In this document: piece by piece, positions 17,919 to 27,740 of the stretch
Layout: every line of letters starts with the position of its first letter
Numbering within the stretch: the first letter of the stretch is position 1
Source: SAR116 cluster bacterium AG-447-C21
GTDB lineage: Bacteria; Pseudomonadota; Alphaproteobacteria; Thalassobaculales; Thalassobaculaceae
Direction: 5' to 3'
Assembly: GCA_003212315.1 (NCBI GenBank)
Contig: QCQB01000006.1
Location: forward strand, 22,104-86,103
Length of the DNA: 64,000 nucleotides
Translations under genes and position numbers: made by a program
The notes under the pieces: generated by a model
Database searches by the model: none
Seen by the model: only the letters and a program-made list of their open reading frames with translations
Told to the model about the DNA's origin: nothing

Positions 17919-18860
17919 TTAATTCAGGCCCATTAAACTTTTCGCAAATATTTCGGGACTAAACGCACGCAAATCTTCAGCCGACTCTCCAACGCCAATA
18001 GCATGTACAGGTAATTCAAACTTTTTGGCCAGAGATACTATCACACCCCCTCTAGCGGAGCCGTCAAGTTTTGTAACAATGAGCCCTGTGACATTAATCA
18101 TCTCGAGAAAAGTAGATACTTGGCTATGGGCGTTTTGCCCAACCGTGCCGTCCAATATTAACAAACAATCATGAGGAGCATCGGGGATTTGTTTTTTTAT
18201 GACCCGCACAATTTTCGCAAGTTCGTCCATTAATTCGGACCTATTTTGTAGTCGGCCTGCCGTATCTATAAGAAGAATATCGATCTGATCCTCTTTGCAT
18301 TTCCCGACTGCGTCGAAGGCTAAAGCAGCTGGGTCGCTTCCTTGGGGATGCGTGATAACGGGCACCTCGGCTCGTTGCCCCCAAACCTGTAATTGTTCTA
18401 TCGCAGCTGCTCTAAATGTATCGCCTGCGGCTAGGCATACTTTTTTCCCTTCATCCGTCCATCGCTGAGCTAATTTACCGATCGTAGTTGTTTTGCCGCT
18501 GCCGTTTACTCCACAAACCAGAATCACGTGGGGTTTCAGAGATATGTCTATTTTTATAGGCTTTGCGAAAGGTTTTAGTATATTGGCAATATCGCTTGCA
18601 AAAGAAACACGAATATCTTCTTCGCTTATGTCACGATTGAATTTTTTCGCAGCTAGATTTCGAGTCATCTCACTCGCTGCGTCAACTCCTAAGTCAGATG
18701 CTATCAGTAAATCCTCAAGTTCCTCAAGCGTCGCATCGTCAAGTTTTTTTTCGGTAAATAGAGATGATATCCCGTTCACCATCTTGTTAGATGACTTGGA
18801 TAACCCGCTTTTTAATCTTTTAAACCAACTATTTGTGTTGCTATCGGGTGCCAATTTCAA
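17919..18860 (-). CDS. ftsY: Signal recognition particle receptor FtsY
   Basis: SRP receptor GTPase that docks ribosome-nascent chain complexes at the membrane with Ffh (also in this window). The 313-residue protein has a very short acidic N-terminal region, then the four-helix N domain (KKLDDATLEELEDLLIASDLGV), and the G domain with GVNGSGKTTTIGKLA (P-loop), DTFRAAAIEQL, LIDTAGRLQN, TKLDGSARGG and a terminal GVGESAEDLRAFSPE. The short N-terminus is usual for alphaproteobacteria. Its ATG overlaps the mtaB stop codon by 4 bases, indicating translational coupling. Confidence 0.97.
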   Translation of the reverse strand: MKLAPDSNTNSWFKRLKSGLSKSSNKMVNGISSLFTEKKLDDATLEELEDLLIASDLGVDAASEMTRNLAAKKFNRDISEEDIRVSFASDIANILKPFAKPIKIDISLKPHVILVCGVNGSGKTTTIGKLAQRWTDEGKKVCLAAGDTFRAAAIEQLQVWGQRAEVPVITHPQGSDPAALAFDAVGKCKEDQIDILLIDTAGRLQNRSELMDELAKIVRVIKKQIPDAPHDCLLILDGTVGQNAHSQVSTFLEMINVTGLIVTKLDGSARGGVIVSLAKKFELPVHAIGVGESAEDLRAFSPEIFAKSLMGLN

Positions 18861-20125
18861 GATCGCCTTTCGTAACTACCGTGCAGCTCTGTCGCTGTCG
18901 CTGATGTTACTGTTGCATCAATGATTTCCCCTGGGCCTTTTGAGTTTTTGATGTTCATGGGAATAAAATGTTCTGTCCTTCCAATCGAGTCTTTTTCGAC
19001 TAACACTCGCTCGCTACGACCAATACAACTTTTTAAATATTTATGAAGCATATTTTGCCCAGCTTCCCTTAAAATGGTCGCTCGTGCCTTTCGCACGGCG
19101 TGTGGAACTTGGGGCATTTTTGCCGCAGGAGTGCCTTCTCTTTCAGAATAAGGAAATACGTGAAGATGAACCAGCTCAATTTCGCTTATTAAATCAAGTG
19201 ATTGTGTAAACATTGTTTCCGTCTCTGTTGGAAAGCCGGCAATTAAATCGGCGCCTAGAACAATATCAGGCCGCATATCTCTAAGTTTTTTCGCGATTTC
19301 TATAACATCGTTACGCAGATGCCGGCGTTTCATCCTTTTCAGTATCATGTCGCTGCCTGCTTGTATGCTCAAATGTAAATGAGGCATCAAACGTTGTTCA
19401 CTTCTTATTACTTTAAGTAAATCGGCGTCTATTTCGACAGGGTCCAAGGAGGACAATCGGAGCCTCTTTAAGTCTGGGACATGTTTTAGTAAGCGGCCCA
19501 CCATATTACCCAGAGAGGGTTGCCCTGGTAGATCCGAACCATAAGATGTGAGATCTACACCAGTTAAAACAATTTCCTTATAGCCGTTATCTATCAGCAT
19601 TTGCGTTTGTTCAACTAGCTTGCCAATTGGTATCGAGCGGCTATTTCCTCTAGCAAATGGTATTATACAGAAAGTACAACGATGGTCGCAGCCTTGTTGG
19701 ACTTGAACAAACGCACGTACTCTATTCTCAAACCCGGCGACAAGTTGTGGGGCTACCTCACTAACATTCATTATATCGTTTACAAGGGTTTTTGGGCCGC
19801 CATCCTCATTCCAAACATGCGGCAAAAGTTTTTCTTCATTTCCCAAAACTCGATCAACTTCGGGCATGCTCGCGAATGTTGTTGGATTAAGCTGAGCCGA
19901 ACAACCGGTCACTATAATTTCTGCATCGGGGTTAACTCGTCGAGCTTTCCGAATCGCCTGTCTGGCTTGCCTCTCAGCTTCAGCTGTGACAGCACATGTA
20001 TTAAAAACGATACGTCGTCTCTCAGAAGTTTTGGGGAGATTGGATTTTATGATTTCTGACTCAAACGTATTAAGCCGGCATCCAAATGTTTCCACTGTAT
20101 CTTTATTTGTCATATTCATCTTCAT
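18857..20125 (-). CDS. mtaB: tRNA t6A37 methylthiotransferase MtaB
   Basis: Radical SAM enzyme that adds a methylthio group to N6-threonylcarbamoyladenosine at position 37 of ANN-decoding tRNAs. In 422 residues it has the N-terminal UPF0004 domain with cysteines in FGCRLNTFES, FNTCAVT and VTGCSAQ (second iron-sulfur cluster), the radical SAM CDHRCTFCIIPFARGNSRS motif (Cys-x3-Cys-x2-Cys), GADLIAGFPTET, and a C-terminal TRAM-like region. Three closely spaced methionines leave the exact start open. It lies between dapF and ftsY, a common alphaproteobacterial order. Confidence 0.95.
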   Translation of the reverse strand: MKMNMTNKDTVETFGCRLNTFESEIIKSNLPKTSERRRIVFNTCAVTAEAERQARQAIRKARRVNPDAEIIVTGCSAQLNPTTFASMPEVDRVLGNEEKLLPHVWNEDGGPKTLVNDIMNVSEVAPQLVAGFENRVRAFVQVQQGCDHRCTFCIIPFARGNSRSIPIGKLVEQTQMLIDNGYKEIVLTGVDLTSYGSDLPGQPSLGNMVGRLLKHVPDLKRLRLSSLDPVEIDADLLKVIRSEQRLMPHLHLSIQAGSDMILKRMKRRHLRNDVIEIAKKLRDMRPDIVLGADLIAGFPTETETMFTQSLDLISEIELVHLHVFPYSEREGTPAAKMPQVPHAVRKARATILREAGQNMLHKYLKSCIGRSERVLVEKDSIGRTEHFIPMNIKNSKGPGEIIDATVTSATATELHGSYERRS

Positions 20126-20186
20126 AACGACAAGACATGGTTCTTAACAGCATGAAAATCAACTTTTTTAAAGTGGGGTCATAAAT

Positions 20187-21002
20187 TCAAACAGAGAATT
20201 GCCCTCGAAAACTGACCGTTGTTGGCCCAGTCATCAGTATTGATCCATCGTCAACCCATTCAATCTCCAAGCTTCCTCCATCGAGAACTACTTCAGCCTG
20301 GCGTCCGGTTAGGCCGTTGCGGGCCGAGGCTACTAAAACGGCGCAAGCGCCTGAACCACAAGCTTCAGTGATCCCTGCTCCTCGCTCCCATACGCGCATC
20401 CGTATTTGATGATTTGATATTACTGTTGCGAATTCGATATTTGCTCCTTTTGGAAACATTTTATTTTTTTCTAGGATCGGCCCAATCGTGCTTAAATCCA
20501 CTGTGTCAGCGTCATCGCAAAAAAATACAGCATGTGGGTTTCCGATATTGACACAACAACATTCAGTAAAAGGGGCGTCTTCTAATTGAACTCGTAAAGT
20601 GTCTGCAGATTTAATTAGAGGGATGTCGTCCCAGTTGGTTTTTACTATACCCATATTGACGGAAACATCTTTATTACTGGTTCTATGGCAGTAAAGGTTG
20701 CCTGCGACAGTCTCTATTGTAATTTTTGGAAGATTGTCTTCACGCATTATTAAGTCCGCAACACATCGCGTCCCATTTCCACAGGCCTCGGCTTCACTTC
20801 CATCTGGATTATTTATCCTCAAAAAGACGTCGCCATCGCCTCTGGCAGGAAAAATTGTTAAAAGTTGATCAAAGCCAATTCCGCGTCTCCGATTCCCAAG
20901 ATGAGTGATTTGAGACGAGTTTAATACGTTATCAGATAAGCGGTGATCTATAATCACGAAATCGTTTCCAAGGCCATGCATTTTTATAAATGGTATAGTC
21001 AT
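20187..21002 (-). CDS. dapF: Diaminopimelate epimerase
   Basis: Cofactor-independent epimerase that makes meso-diaminopimelate from the LL form for lysine and peptidoglycan. The 271-residue protein begins with IKMHGLGNDFVIID and carries both catalytic cysteines in EACGNGTRC and EACGSGACA, along with NIGNPHAV and WERGAGITEACGSG. Length is normal. It heads the dapF-mtaB-ftsY set and is divergent from the Ldh2-type dehydrogenase gene. Confidence 0.98.
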   Translation of the reverse strand: MTIPFIKMHGLGNDFVIIDHRLSDNVLNSSQITHLGNRRRGIGFDQLLTIFPARGDGDVFLRINNPDGSEAEACGNGTRCVADLIMREDNLPKITIETVAGNLYCHRTSNKDVSVNMGIVKTNWDDIPLIKSADTLRVQLEDAPFTECCCVNIGNPHAVFFCDDADTVDLSTIGPILEKNKMFPKGANIEFATVISNHQIRMRVWERGAGITEACGSGACAVLVASARNGLTGRQAEVVLDGGSLEIEWVDDGSILMTGPTTVSFRGQFSV

Positions 21003-21042
21003 AAGAATGATATACTGCTTTTTTTGCTTGCGGCCAATGCAC

Positions 21043-21072
21043 TTGTCGATTTAGGTGATCAGTTTGTATATT
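21043..21072 (+). promoter_or_regulatory. Possible promoter of the Ldh2-type dehydrogenase gene
   Basis: TTGTCG (21043-21048) and TATATT (21067-21072) are 18 bases apart, about 30 bases upstream of the GTG start, in the 100-base divergent gap with dapF. A plausible but unremarkable sigma-70-type pair. Confidence 0.3.
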
Positions 21073-21102
21073 TAGGCACAAAGTCCAATTAGGAGATGAA
21101 GA

Positions 21103-22179
21103 GTGGTAGTTGTTGAACATAAACCATTAGAAAAACTAGTTACAAAAATGATTCAGGCTTCTGGAAGTGAATTTGAGGAGGCTGAAGCTGTTGCGCTTAA
21201 CCTCGTAGAGGCTAATTTAATGGGACACGATAGCCACGGTGTAGGTCTTGCTCCGCGTTATATGCGGCACGCTTTGACGGGAACAATGACGCCGGGTGCC
21301 GATATCTCGCTAATTACGGATAATGGTGTATATCTGCTACTCGATGGGAATATGGGGTATGGACAGACGATAGGCCGCGAGGCAATGAACCTTGGGATAG
21401 ACAAAGTCAAAAGAAATGGGGCGGCAATCGTTGGGTTACGAAACGTTCATCACCTTGGCCGAATTGGTGCCTGGGGAGAATTATGTGCCAAGGCTGGATT
21501 TATTTCGATACATTACGTGAATGCAACTGGTCACAAGCCCTACGTTGCACCATACGGAGGCTATGAGGCACGATATTCCACTAATCCATATTGTACGGCT
21601 ATTCCCGCCACAGAAAAGACACCGATGATGGTTTTAGATATGGCGACGAGCCGGGTAGCCCAAGGTAAGGTTCGGGTCGCCCACTATTCGGAAAAGCAAC
21701 TACCTATGCCTGACGCCCTTGTTGGCCCAAATGGAAAATTAACGAGCGATCCTGGAGTGGTTTTTAGGGATCCCATGGGCGCCCTGTTATCTTTTGGTGA
21801 GCATAAAGGGTATGGCTTGGCTTTACTCTGCGATCTATTAGCGGGTGGTTTACCAGGAGGTGGTACAGCAAGACCGGAGCTAAACACCGGAGAAACAATC
21901 AGAAATAATATGTTAACTATTATAATTGACCCTATCCAATTCGAATCTGGTGTCTCCTTTGCCGCCGAATTTGATAGTTTGGTTGATTATGTGAAATCCG
22001 GACAGCCAGCAGAGGGACATGACAAAATTCGCGTTGCTGGTGAGCCAGAACAGGAATCTATGCAAAAACGAAAATTAGATGGCATTCCTATTGATTCTAA
22101 TACTTGGGCCGAAATGACCAAGCTGGGGTGCGAAAATGGAATGGGCAAGTCCGATTTCGAGAAAATAGCACAAGGTTAA
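21103..22179 (+). CDS. Ldh2/malate-lactate dehydrogenase family oxidoreductase
   Basis: A 358-residue NAD(P)-dependent 2-hydroxyacid dehydrogenase of the YlbC/malate-ureidoglycolate-L-sulfolactate family, unrelated to classical MDH. Landmarks: ALNLVEANLMGHDSHGVGLAPRYM with the catalytic-site DSHG, NVHHLGRIGAWGE, YSTNPYCTAIP, LDMATSRVAQGKVRVA and FGEHKGYGLALLCDLLAGGLPGGG. The substrate cannot be chosen among malate, lactate, sulfolactate and similar acids. It starts with GTG after an AGGAGATGA ribosome binding site. Confidence 0.88.
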   Translation: MVVVEHKPLEKLVTKMIQASGSEFEEAEAVALNLVEANLMGHDSHGVGLAPRYMRHALTGTMTPGADISLITDNGVYLLLDGNMGYGQTIGREAMNLGIDKVKRNGAAIVGLRNVHHLGRIGAWGELCAKAGFISIHYVNATGHKPYVAPYGGYEARYSTNPYCTAIPATEKTPMMVLDMATSRVAQGKVRVAHYSEKQLPMPDALVGPNGKLTSDPGVVFRDPMGALLSFGEHKGYGLALLCDLLAGGLPGGGTARPELNTGETIRNNMLTIIIDPIQFESGVSFAAEFDSLVDYVKSGQPAEGHDKIRVAGEPEQESMQKRKLDGIPIDSNTWAEMTKLGCENGMGKSDFEKIAQG

Positions 22180-22315
22180 TTACTTCTGATAAAATTAATG
22201 AAAAAATAGCGTATAATAAGAAATAATAACGCAAATCATTGACTAATGAGGCAAATAACCGTAGTTTGCGGCACTTCTCGACAGCTACAGCCGTTGAGAC
22301 CTTAACGGGTTCCGT

Positions 22316-22338
22316 CCGTCCTCGAGTTTCGAGCACGG
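22316..22338 (+). other. Stem-loop in the ffh 5' region
   Basis: CCGTCCTCGA and TCGAGCACGG can pair around a GTT loop, giving ten positions with a single C-C mismatch. It lies about 50 bases upstream of the ffh start and is more GC-rich than the surrounding AT-rich gap. It may be a leader hairpin of the ffh mRNA or a terminator for the upstream dehydrogenase gene; the following bases (GCGTTTCTTTGG) are only moderately T-rich. Confidence 0.4.
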
Positions 22339-22390
22339 GCGTTTCTTTGGTTTGGTTAATAAACGGCTGGTACAATTAGGAAACTTTTAC

Positions 22391-23869
22391 TTGTTTGAAG
22401 CCTTATCAGATCGCCTTGGGACTGTATTCGATAGACTTAAAGGTCGTGGAACCCTTAGTGAAGCAGATATCACCGCTGCAATGCGTGAAGTTCGAGTGGC
22501 GTTATTAGAGGCTGATGTTGCCCTAGATGTTGTTAAATCGTTTGTAGATAGGGTCAGAGAAAGGGCTATTGGCCAAGAGGTTATGCGATCTGTCACGCCA
22601 GGACAGCAAGTGATCAAAATTGTTAATGATAATCTTATAGAAGTACTTGGAACAGAGCCGGCCTGGATTGAACTAAATGCTGTCCCTCCCGTACCAATCA
22701 TGATGGTTGGTTTGCAAGGAGGAGGAAAAACAACAAGTACTGCTAAAATAGCGGCCAGGTTAACCAAGCGCGATAAGAAAAAGGTGCTGATGGCCTCGCT
22801 CGATGTCGCGCGGCCGGCTGCTCGTGAACAGCTGAAAGTTTTGGGCGAACAGATAGATGTTACCACTTTGCCAATGGCGAAAGGTGAGACAGCATTATCC
22901 ATAGCCAAAAGAGCTATGACTGCTGCCCGGCTGCAAGGGTTTGATGTTGTAATGCTTGATACTGCGGGTCGTGTAACGGTTGATCAGGCGTTAATGGAGG
23001 AAATTCGTCAAATTCGGGATGAGGTTAAACCAGTTGAAACCTTACTAATTGCAGACGCGTTAACTGGGCAAGATGCTGTTACAACAGCAAAAAACTTTCA
23101 AGAAAATCTCGGAATTTCAGGGATTGTGCTGACGCGGTTGGATGGAGACTCCCGAGGTGGGGCGGCCTTATCGATGCGGTCTGTGACGGGTGTGCCAATT
23201 AAATGTGTTGGTACGGGAGAAAAACTTGAAGATTTAGAAGACTTTAATCCTGAGAGAGTTGCAGGTCGCATATTAGGTATGGGTGATGTAGTCGGATTAG
23301 TAGAAAAAGCTGCAGAAAACATAGAAGTAGAAGACGCGGAACGGCTAGCTGCGAAAATGCAAAAGGGACTATTTGATCTTGATGATATGTTGAGCCAATT
23401 GCAACAAGTATCAAAAATGGGGGGACTCGGAGGTTTAATGAGTATGTTGCCCGGTGTCAGTAAACTACAAAAACAGATGGCGGGAGCAGGTGTTGATGAT
23501 AAATCTATTCGACGTCAGGCTGCTATCATTCAATCTATGACCAAACAAGAACGCAAAACGCCAAAAATACTTAATGCCTCAAGAAAAAAACGAGTAGCTT
23601 CTGGTTCAGGCACATCAGCTCAGGAAATTAATCGGCTATTGAAGCAGCACATGGAAATGGGTCGAATGATGAAGAAAATGGGCAAAATGGGCGGGCTAAA
23701 AGGTTTGAGTTCGATGTTTGGGGGTGCGTCTTCGTCTGATGGCGATCCCGCAGCTGGCGCTGATCAAAATATTTTAGATTCTTCAGGAAAGTTAAAAATT
23801 CCACAAGGATTATTAGATGGAAACAAAGGAGCCTTTCCGGGGTTCCCTCGTTTCCCAAACAAGAGATAA
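22391..23869 (+). CDS. ffh: Signal recognition particle protein Ffh
   Basis: SRP54 GTPase that binds signal sequences and 4.5S RNA and targets nascent membrane proteins to FtsY. The product (492 residues from this start) has the N domain ([20 protein letters not shown]), P-loop [57 protein letters not shown], and a methionine-rich C-terminal M domain ([25 protein letters not shown]). An earlier TTG is possible, but the TTG chosen has AGGAA 8 bases upstream and begins exactly where the family does. It heads the ffh-rpsP-rimM-trmD-rplS cluster. Confidence 0.96.
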   Translation: MFEALSDRLGTVFDRLKGRGTLSEADITAAMREVRVALLEADVALDVVKSFVDRVRERAIGQEVMRSVTPGQQVIKIVNDNLIEVLGTEPAWIELNAVPPVPIMMVGLQGGGKTTSTAKIAARLTKRDKKKVLMASLDVARPAAREQLKVLGEQIDVTTLPMAKGETALSIAKRAMTAARLQGFDVVMLDTAGRVTVDQALMEEIRQIRDEVKPVETLLIADALTGQDAVTTAKNFQENLGISGIVLTRLDGDSRGGAALSMRSVTGVPIKCVGTGEKLEDLEDFNPERVAGRILGMGDVVGLVEKAAENIEVEDAERLAAKMQKGLFDLDDMLSQLQQVSKMGGLGGLMSMLPGVSKLQKQMAGAGVDDKSIRRQAAIIQSMTKQERKTPKILNASRKKRVASGSGTSAQEINRLLKQHMEMGRMMKKMGKMGGLKGLSSMFGGASSSDGDPAAGADQNILDSSGKLKIPQGLLDGNKGAFPGFPRFPNKR

Positions 23870-23901
23870 ATTTTTACAATTATGCTAAAAGGAATAAAGG
23901 C

Positions 23902-24324
23902 ATGGCACTTAAGATAAGATTAGCCCGTGGCGGCGCTAAAAAAAGACCGTTCTATAGGATTGTTGTTGCAGAGAATACAGCACCGAGAGACGGATTATTT
24001 ATTGAAAAAATTGGCACTTACAATCCTATGGTGGCAAAAGATCACCCTCAACGTTTGGTGGTGCAAGAAGATCGTGTGAAGCACTGGCTATCAGTTGGAG
24101 CCCGTCCAACTGATAGAGTTCACAAGTTCCTAGCTTCATTAGATCTGATGCCAGCTTTTGAGTATAGAGAACAACCCAAAAAATCTGCGCCAGGCAAAAA
24201 GAGAATAGAGCGTGAGGCCGAAGCCGCGGCCAAAGCAGCAGCAGCAGAAGAGGCCCCAGCAGAAGAGGCCCCAGCAGAAGAGGCTCCAGAAGAAGAGGCT
24301 CCAGCAGAGAAAGAGAAGTCATAG
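23902..24324 (+). CDS. rpsP: 30S ribosomal protein S16 with an acidic Ala/Glu-rich tail
   Basis: Primary 16S rRNA-binding protein of the small subunit. Residues 1-85 are a standard S16 ([46 protein letters not shown]). After a basic linker ([21 protein letters not shown]) the protein continues to 140 residues with an acidic tail built from four tandem A/E-EEAP units encoded by a 15-base repeat. C-terminal extensions of S16 are known in alphaproteobacteria, but the near-identical repeat units suggest recent slippage. AAAGGAATAAAGGC precedes the ATG. Confidence 0.97.
   Translation: MALKIRLARGGAKKRPFYRIVVAENTAPRDGLFIEKIGTYNPMVAKDHPQRLVVQEDRVKHWLSVGARPTDRVHKFLASLDLMPAFEYREQPKKSAPGKKRIEREAEAAAKAAAAEEAPAEEAPAEEAPEEEAPAEKEKS
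24244..24303 (+). repeat. Four tandem 15-base units inside rpsP
   Basis: Units start at 24244, 24259, 24274 and 24289. The first two are identical (GCAGAAGAGGCCCCA), the third has one change, and the fourth two. They are in frame and encode [20 protein letters not shown]. High identity at third positions points to recent duplication by replication slippage. Confidence 0.95.
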
Positions 24325-24365
24325 TAATTAAATAGATTGGACGCTATCCAACTGGAGTTAGTGAA

Positions 24366-24935
24366 ATGTCACAACGAGTCTGTTTGGGTGTAATTATTGG
24401 GGTGCACGGTATTAAGGGTCTAGTGCGCATCAAAAGCTACACACAAACAGATAGTGATTTAGTGTCGTATGGAAATCTCGAAGACACGGTCGGAAATAAA
24501 TTAAAACTCAAGATAAAGGGGCGAGCAAAATCGGCCCTATTAGCAGAAGTTGAAGGGGTTGTTGACCGAACCGGCGCCGAAAAATTAAAAGGGGAGAAAC
24601 TTTTTATTTCAAGAGATGCGCTACCTACTCCTGGTGAAGACGAGTTTTATTATGCTGACCTTGTTGGTCTTTCAGTTTATGATCATAAAGAAGTTTTTAT
24701 TGGAAAAGTGAGTGGCGTGCATGATTTTGGGGCTGGAGCGCTACTCGACGTTGATCTGGACGGATCTGATAAGTCAGCTTTGATTCCTTTCACCAAAGAA
24801 TGTGTGCCTGTAGTCGACCTGGATGCTAAAAAACTTATAATAGAACCAACCTTAGGTTTAATTGATGACAGTGATGAAAATTTTAATAGCAAAATGACCC
24901 CTGAAAAGAATGGGGAGGTCAAATCATGCATGTAA
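24366..24935 (+). CDS. rimM: Ribosome maturation factor RimM
   Basis: RimM assists assembly of the 30S head and binds S19. The 189-residue protein opens with [23 protein letters not shown], the conserved N-terminal motif, and has [25 protein letters not shown] (the FYYxDLxG signature) and a PRC-barrel C-terminal domain with [12 protein letters not shown] and [12 protein letters not shown]. Its end overlaps trmD by 10 bases. Location between rpsP and trmD is the standard order. Confidence 0.97.
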   Translation: MSQRVCLGVIIGVHGIKGLVRIKSYTQTDSDLVSYGNLEDTVGNKLKLKIKGRAKSALLAEVEGVVDRTGAEKLKGEKLFISRDALPTPGEDEFYYADLVGLSVYDHKEVFIGKVSGVHDFGAGALLDVDLDGSDKSALIPFTKECVPVVDLDAKKLIIEPTLGLIDDSDENFNSKMTPEKNGEVKSCM

Positions 24936-25639
24936 AAGGACCGCGATATTCGTGGAATGCAACGGTTCTAACCCTTTTCCCTGATATGTTCCCAGGGCCT
25001 CTAGGGCAATCTTTAGCTGGAAAGGCGTTAAAAACAGGAATTTGGTCACTAAAATTACTAGACATTCGAGCTTTTGCGGGCGATAAGCACCGCTCAGTAG
25101 ACGCGCCACCCTTTGGGGGTGGGGCTGGAATGATTTTGAGGCCAGATGTGATGGACGCTGCGTTGGCTTCTGTAGATCAGTTGCCGGGACGCAGAATATA
25201 CCTCTCGCCGAGAGGTAAAAGTTTTGATCAGTCGGTAGCAGAATCTTTAGTTGAAGACCCAGGCGTGGTCTTAATATGTGGGAGGTTTGAAGGTCTCGAT
25301 CAACGGCTAATAGACGCTAGAAACTTGGAAGAGATAAGTCTTGGTGACTATGTCTTATCAGGTGGCGAAATTGCTGGCTTAGCCGTTCTTGATGCCTGTG
25401 TTAGGTTGTTGCCAGGCGTTTTAGGGTCGGAAGAAGGTTTAAAAGAGGAAAGTTTTACAAAAGGGTTGCTTGAGTACCCTCTTTATACTCAGCCGAGGGA
25501 ATGGAAAGGAAAAACTGTTCCAGAAGTCTTGTTGTCAGGCCACCATGGCGATATAAAAACATGGCAGCGTGAGCAAGCAGAAATGGTTACACGGGATCGG
25601 CGTCCAGATCTTTGGGCACGGTATCGGGAAAAAAGTTGA
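24926..25639 (+). CDS. trmD: tRNA (guanine-N1)-methyltransferase
   Basis: SPOUT-class methyltransferase that makes m1G37 in tRNAs reading CNN and some other codons, preventing +1 frameshifts. The 237-residue protein contains [74 protein letters not shown] and the trefoil-knot SAM site [25 protein letters not shown] ribosome binding site lies inside the end of rimM. Confidence 0.98.
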   Translation: MHVKGPRYSWNATVLTLFPDMFPGPLGQSLAGKALKTGIWSLKLLDIRAFAGDKHRSVDAPPFGGGAGMILRPDVMDAALASVDQLPGRRIYLSPRGKSFDQSVAESLVEDPGVVLICGRFEGLDQRLIDARNLEEISLGDYVLSGGEIAGLAVLDACVRLLPGVLGSEEGLKEESFTKGLLEYPLYTQPREWKGKTVPEVLLSGHHGDIKTWQREQAEMVTRDRRPDLWARYREKS

Positions 25640-25691
25640 ATGGAAAGGTCTTGTTACTACAGAGGCCGCAATAAAATATGGAGTTGGGCGG

Positions 25692-26075
25692 ATGAACATC
25701 GTCGAAAAGATTAGCCAAGATCAAATTGATAAAGTAGCGGAAGGCAGGCCTGTTCCAGAATTTGGACCTGGCGACACACTAAAGGTCCATGTCAAAGTAG
25801 TTGAAGGTACGCGAGAGAGAGTTCAAATTTTCGAAGGCGTATGTATCGCGCGCAAAGCTGACTCGATTAATTCTAATTTCACGGTGCGAAAAATTTCGTA
25901 TGGCGAGGGAGTGGAAAGAGTTTTCCCCCTATATTCCCCCAGAATAGATCAGATAGAAGTTGTTCGACGGGGTAGAGTGCGTCGAGCCAAATTATACTAT
26001 TTGAGAGGACGCAGAGGTAAATCGGCAAGAATTGCAGAAAAAATTCAGCGGACCAGCAAAAGTTCTGAGAGCTAA
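25692..26075 (+). CDS. rplS: 50S ribosomal protein L19
   Basis: L19 sits at the 30S-50S interface. The 127-residue product from this ATG begins [14 protein letters not shown] and has [56 protein letters not shown] and [24 protein letters not shown]. The open frame reaches back into trmD, but the extra residues are unlike L19. The start lies 52 bases after the trmD stop. Confidence 0.97.
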   Translation: MNIVEKISQDQIDKVAEGRPVPEFGPGDTLKVHVKVVEGTRERVQIFEGVCIARKADSINSNFTVRKISYGEGVERVFPLYSPRIDQIEVVRRGRVRRAKLYYLRGRRGKSARIAEKIQRTSKSSES

Positions 26076-26255
26076 TAGCAAGGGTACTAAAGTGGATCAG
26101 TTTAGCTAAACGGATTAAAAATCCCTAGATACTTGGGCAAAACCTATTATCAATATGATGATACAATAACGCATTAGGCCTGTTGTCCAATAAGTATAAA
26201 ATCAGCTTTGTCAGTTAGATTTTTTCAATTAGAGTTTTTAAGAGATACATACCGA

Positions 26256-26301
26256 CTCCCACATGGGAGCTTCTGGGGACCGACATTGGTAGTAATGGGA
26301 G
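26256..26301 (+). promoter_or_regulatory. Possible alternative-pairing leader before leuC
   Basis: CTCCCA (26256-26261) is followed closely by ATGGGAG (26263-26269), which can fold into a tight hairpin (CTCCC, loop ACAT, GGGAG). An exact second copy of ATGGGAG occurs at 26295-26301 and contains the GGGAG that serves as the leuC ribosome binding site. CTCCCA could therefore pair with either copy; pairing with the second would hide the ribosome binding site. Two small palindromes (GTTTAGCTAAAC at 26100-26111 and GGATT-AAA-AATCC at 26112-26124) lie further up in the same 236-base gap. Seen as base complementarity only; a regulatory role is inferred. Confidence 0.35.
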
Positions 26302-26311
26302 ACGCTGTAAG

Positions 26312-27718
26312 ATGTCAAAGCCACGCACACTTTTTGATAAAATATGGGATGCTCATCTAGTTGACACACAAGATGACGGCACTTGCTTGATATATATCGA
26401 TAGGCATCTTGTTCATGAGGTTACAAGTCCGCAAGCATTCGAGGGGCTAAGAACTGCCGGCAGACGGGTCAGGAGAACTGACCTTACTTTAGCTGTGGCC
26501 GATCACAATACACCGACCACCGATATATCAGAGGGTATTGCCGAGGAAGAGTCCCGTATCCAAGTCGAAACCTTAGAGGAAAATGTAAAAGAATTTGGTG
26601 TTCCTTATATTGATCTCAACGATGCGCGGAGAGGCATAGTCCACATTATTGGACCAGAGCAAGGTTTCACCCAACCGGGTATGACAATCGTTTGTGGTGA
26701 TAGCCATACCGCGACGCATGGCGCTTTTGGTGCTTTGGCCTTTGGAATTGGTACGTCTGAGGTAGAACATGTCTTAGCCACGCAGACATTGCTCCAAAAG
26801 CCAGCCAAAAACATGAGGGTAACCGTAGAGGGGTCTTTACCAACTGGCGTGACAGCAAAAGACGTGATTCTTGCTGTGATTGGAAAAATTGGAACAGCGG
26901 GTGGCACAGGGCATGTCATCGAGTTTGCAGGTGAGGCTATTAAAAATCTTTCTATGGAATCAAGAATGACTGTCTGTAATATGGCAATTGAGGGCGGAGC
27001 GAGAGCTGGTATGATTGCCCCAGATGAAACCACCTTTGAATATATGAGAGGAAAGCCGATGGCACCAAAGGCTGGGGCGTTTGAGCAGGCGGTAGCTTAT
27101 TGGAAGACATTACCGTCAGATGAAGGTGCTGTATACGATAAGGAAGTTGTTCTCAAGGCTTCTGATATAGTGCCCCAGGTTACTTGGGGCACTAATCCTG
27201 AAGAAGTAGTGCCAATAACAGGGCTAATCCCCAATCCAGATGATATTGAGGATGCAGTCAGACGTTCAAAAATTGAACGATCGATCGAATACATGGGTTT
27301 AAAAGCGGGAACTCCGATATCGGAGGTCCAAATTGATAAAGTTTTTATAGGCTCGTGCACGAATGGGCGTATTGAAGACTTGAGAGCTGTCGCGGAAGTT
27401 GCGAAAGGTAGGAAAGTCGCCTCGGGGGTCCACGCTATGATTGTTGCAGGCTCAGGTTTGGTTAAAGAACAAGCAGAAGAAGAAGGCCTTGGAGCCATCT
27501 TCGAAGAAGCTGGCTTCGACTGGCGTCAGGAACCGGGATGCTCTATGTGCTTGGCGATGAATGCCGACAAATTAGAGCCCGGCGAACGATGTGCATCCAC
27601 GTCAAACCGAAATTTTGAGGGTAGGCAAGGTCCTGGTAGTCGAACGCACCTAGTTAGCCCAGCAATGGCGGCTATGGCAGCAATAAAAGGTCGGTTGGCC
27701 GATGTTCGTGATTTGTAG
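26312..27718 (+). CDS. leuC: 3-isopropylmalate dehydratase, large subunit
   Basis: Aconitase-superfamily [4Fe-4S] subunit that, with LeuD, isomerises 2-isopropylmalate to 3-isopropylmalate in leucine synthesis. In 468 residues it has [53 protein letters not shown] (first cluster region), [14 protein letters not shown] and [10 protein letters not shown] (the three cluster cysteines), and [11 protein letters not shown] near the C-terminus. Length is normal. It heads a leuC-leuD-leuB-asd run; leuA is not in the window. Confidence 0.98.
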   Translation: MSKPRTLFDKIWDAHLVDTQDDGTCLIYIDRHLVHEVTSPQAFEGLRTAGRRVRRTDLTLAVADHNTPTTDISEGIAEEESRIQVETLEENVKEFGVPYIDLNDARRGIVHIIGPEQGFTQPGMTIVCGDSHTATHGAFGALAFGIGTSEVEHVLATQTLLQKPAKNMRVTVEGSLPTGVTAKDVILAVIGKIGTAGGTGHVIEFAGEAIKNLSMESRMTVCNMAIEGGARAGMIAPDETTFEYMRGKPMAPKAGAFEQAVAYWKTLPSDEGAVYDKEVVLKASDIVPQVTWGTNPEEVVPITGLIPNPDDIEDAVRRSKIERSIEYMGLKAGTPISEVQIDKVFIGSCTNGRIEDLRAVAEVAKGRKVASGVHAMIVAGSGLVKEQAEEEGLGAIFEEAGFDWRQEPGCSMCLAMNADKLEPGERCASTSNRNFEGRQGPGSRTHLVSPAMAAMAAIKGRLADVRDL

Positions 27719-27740
27719 AAGTCAGGGGGGGGTTTAAATA

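Noticed and set aside
22180..22390. 4.5S SRP RNA gene in front of ffh
   Set aside because: The conserved SRP RNA apical loop motif (GGAAGCA/GGAAGGAAGCA type) is absent on both strands.
22387..22908. 173-codon antisense frame opposite ffh
   Set aside because: Shadow of a highly conserved gene; Ser/Thr-rich low-information translation.
25569..25691. Upstream extension of rplS overlapping trmD
   Set aside because: The added residues do not match L19, and the ATG at 25692 fits the family start exactly.
26605..27033. 142-codon antisense frame opposite leuC
   Set aside because: Shadow frame within a fully conserved gene.
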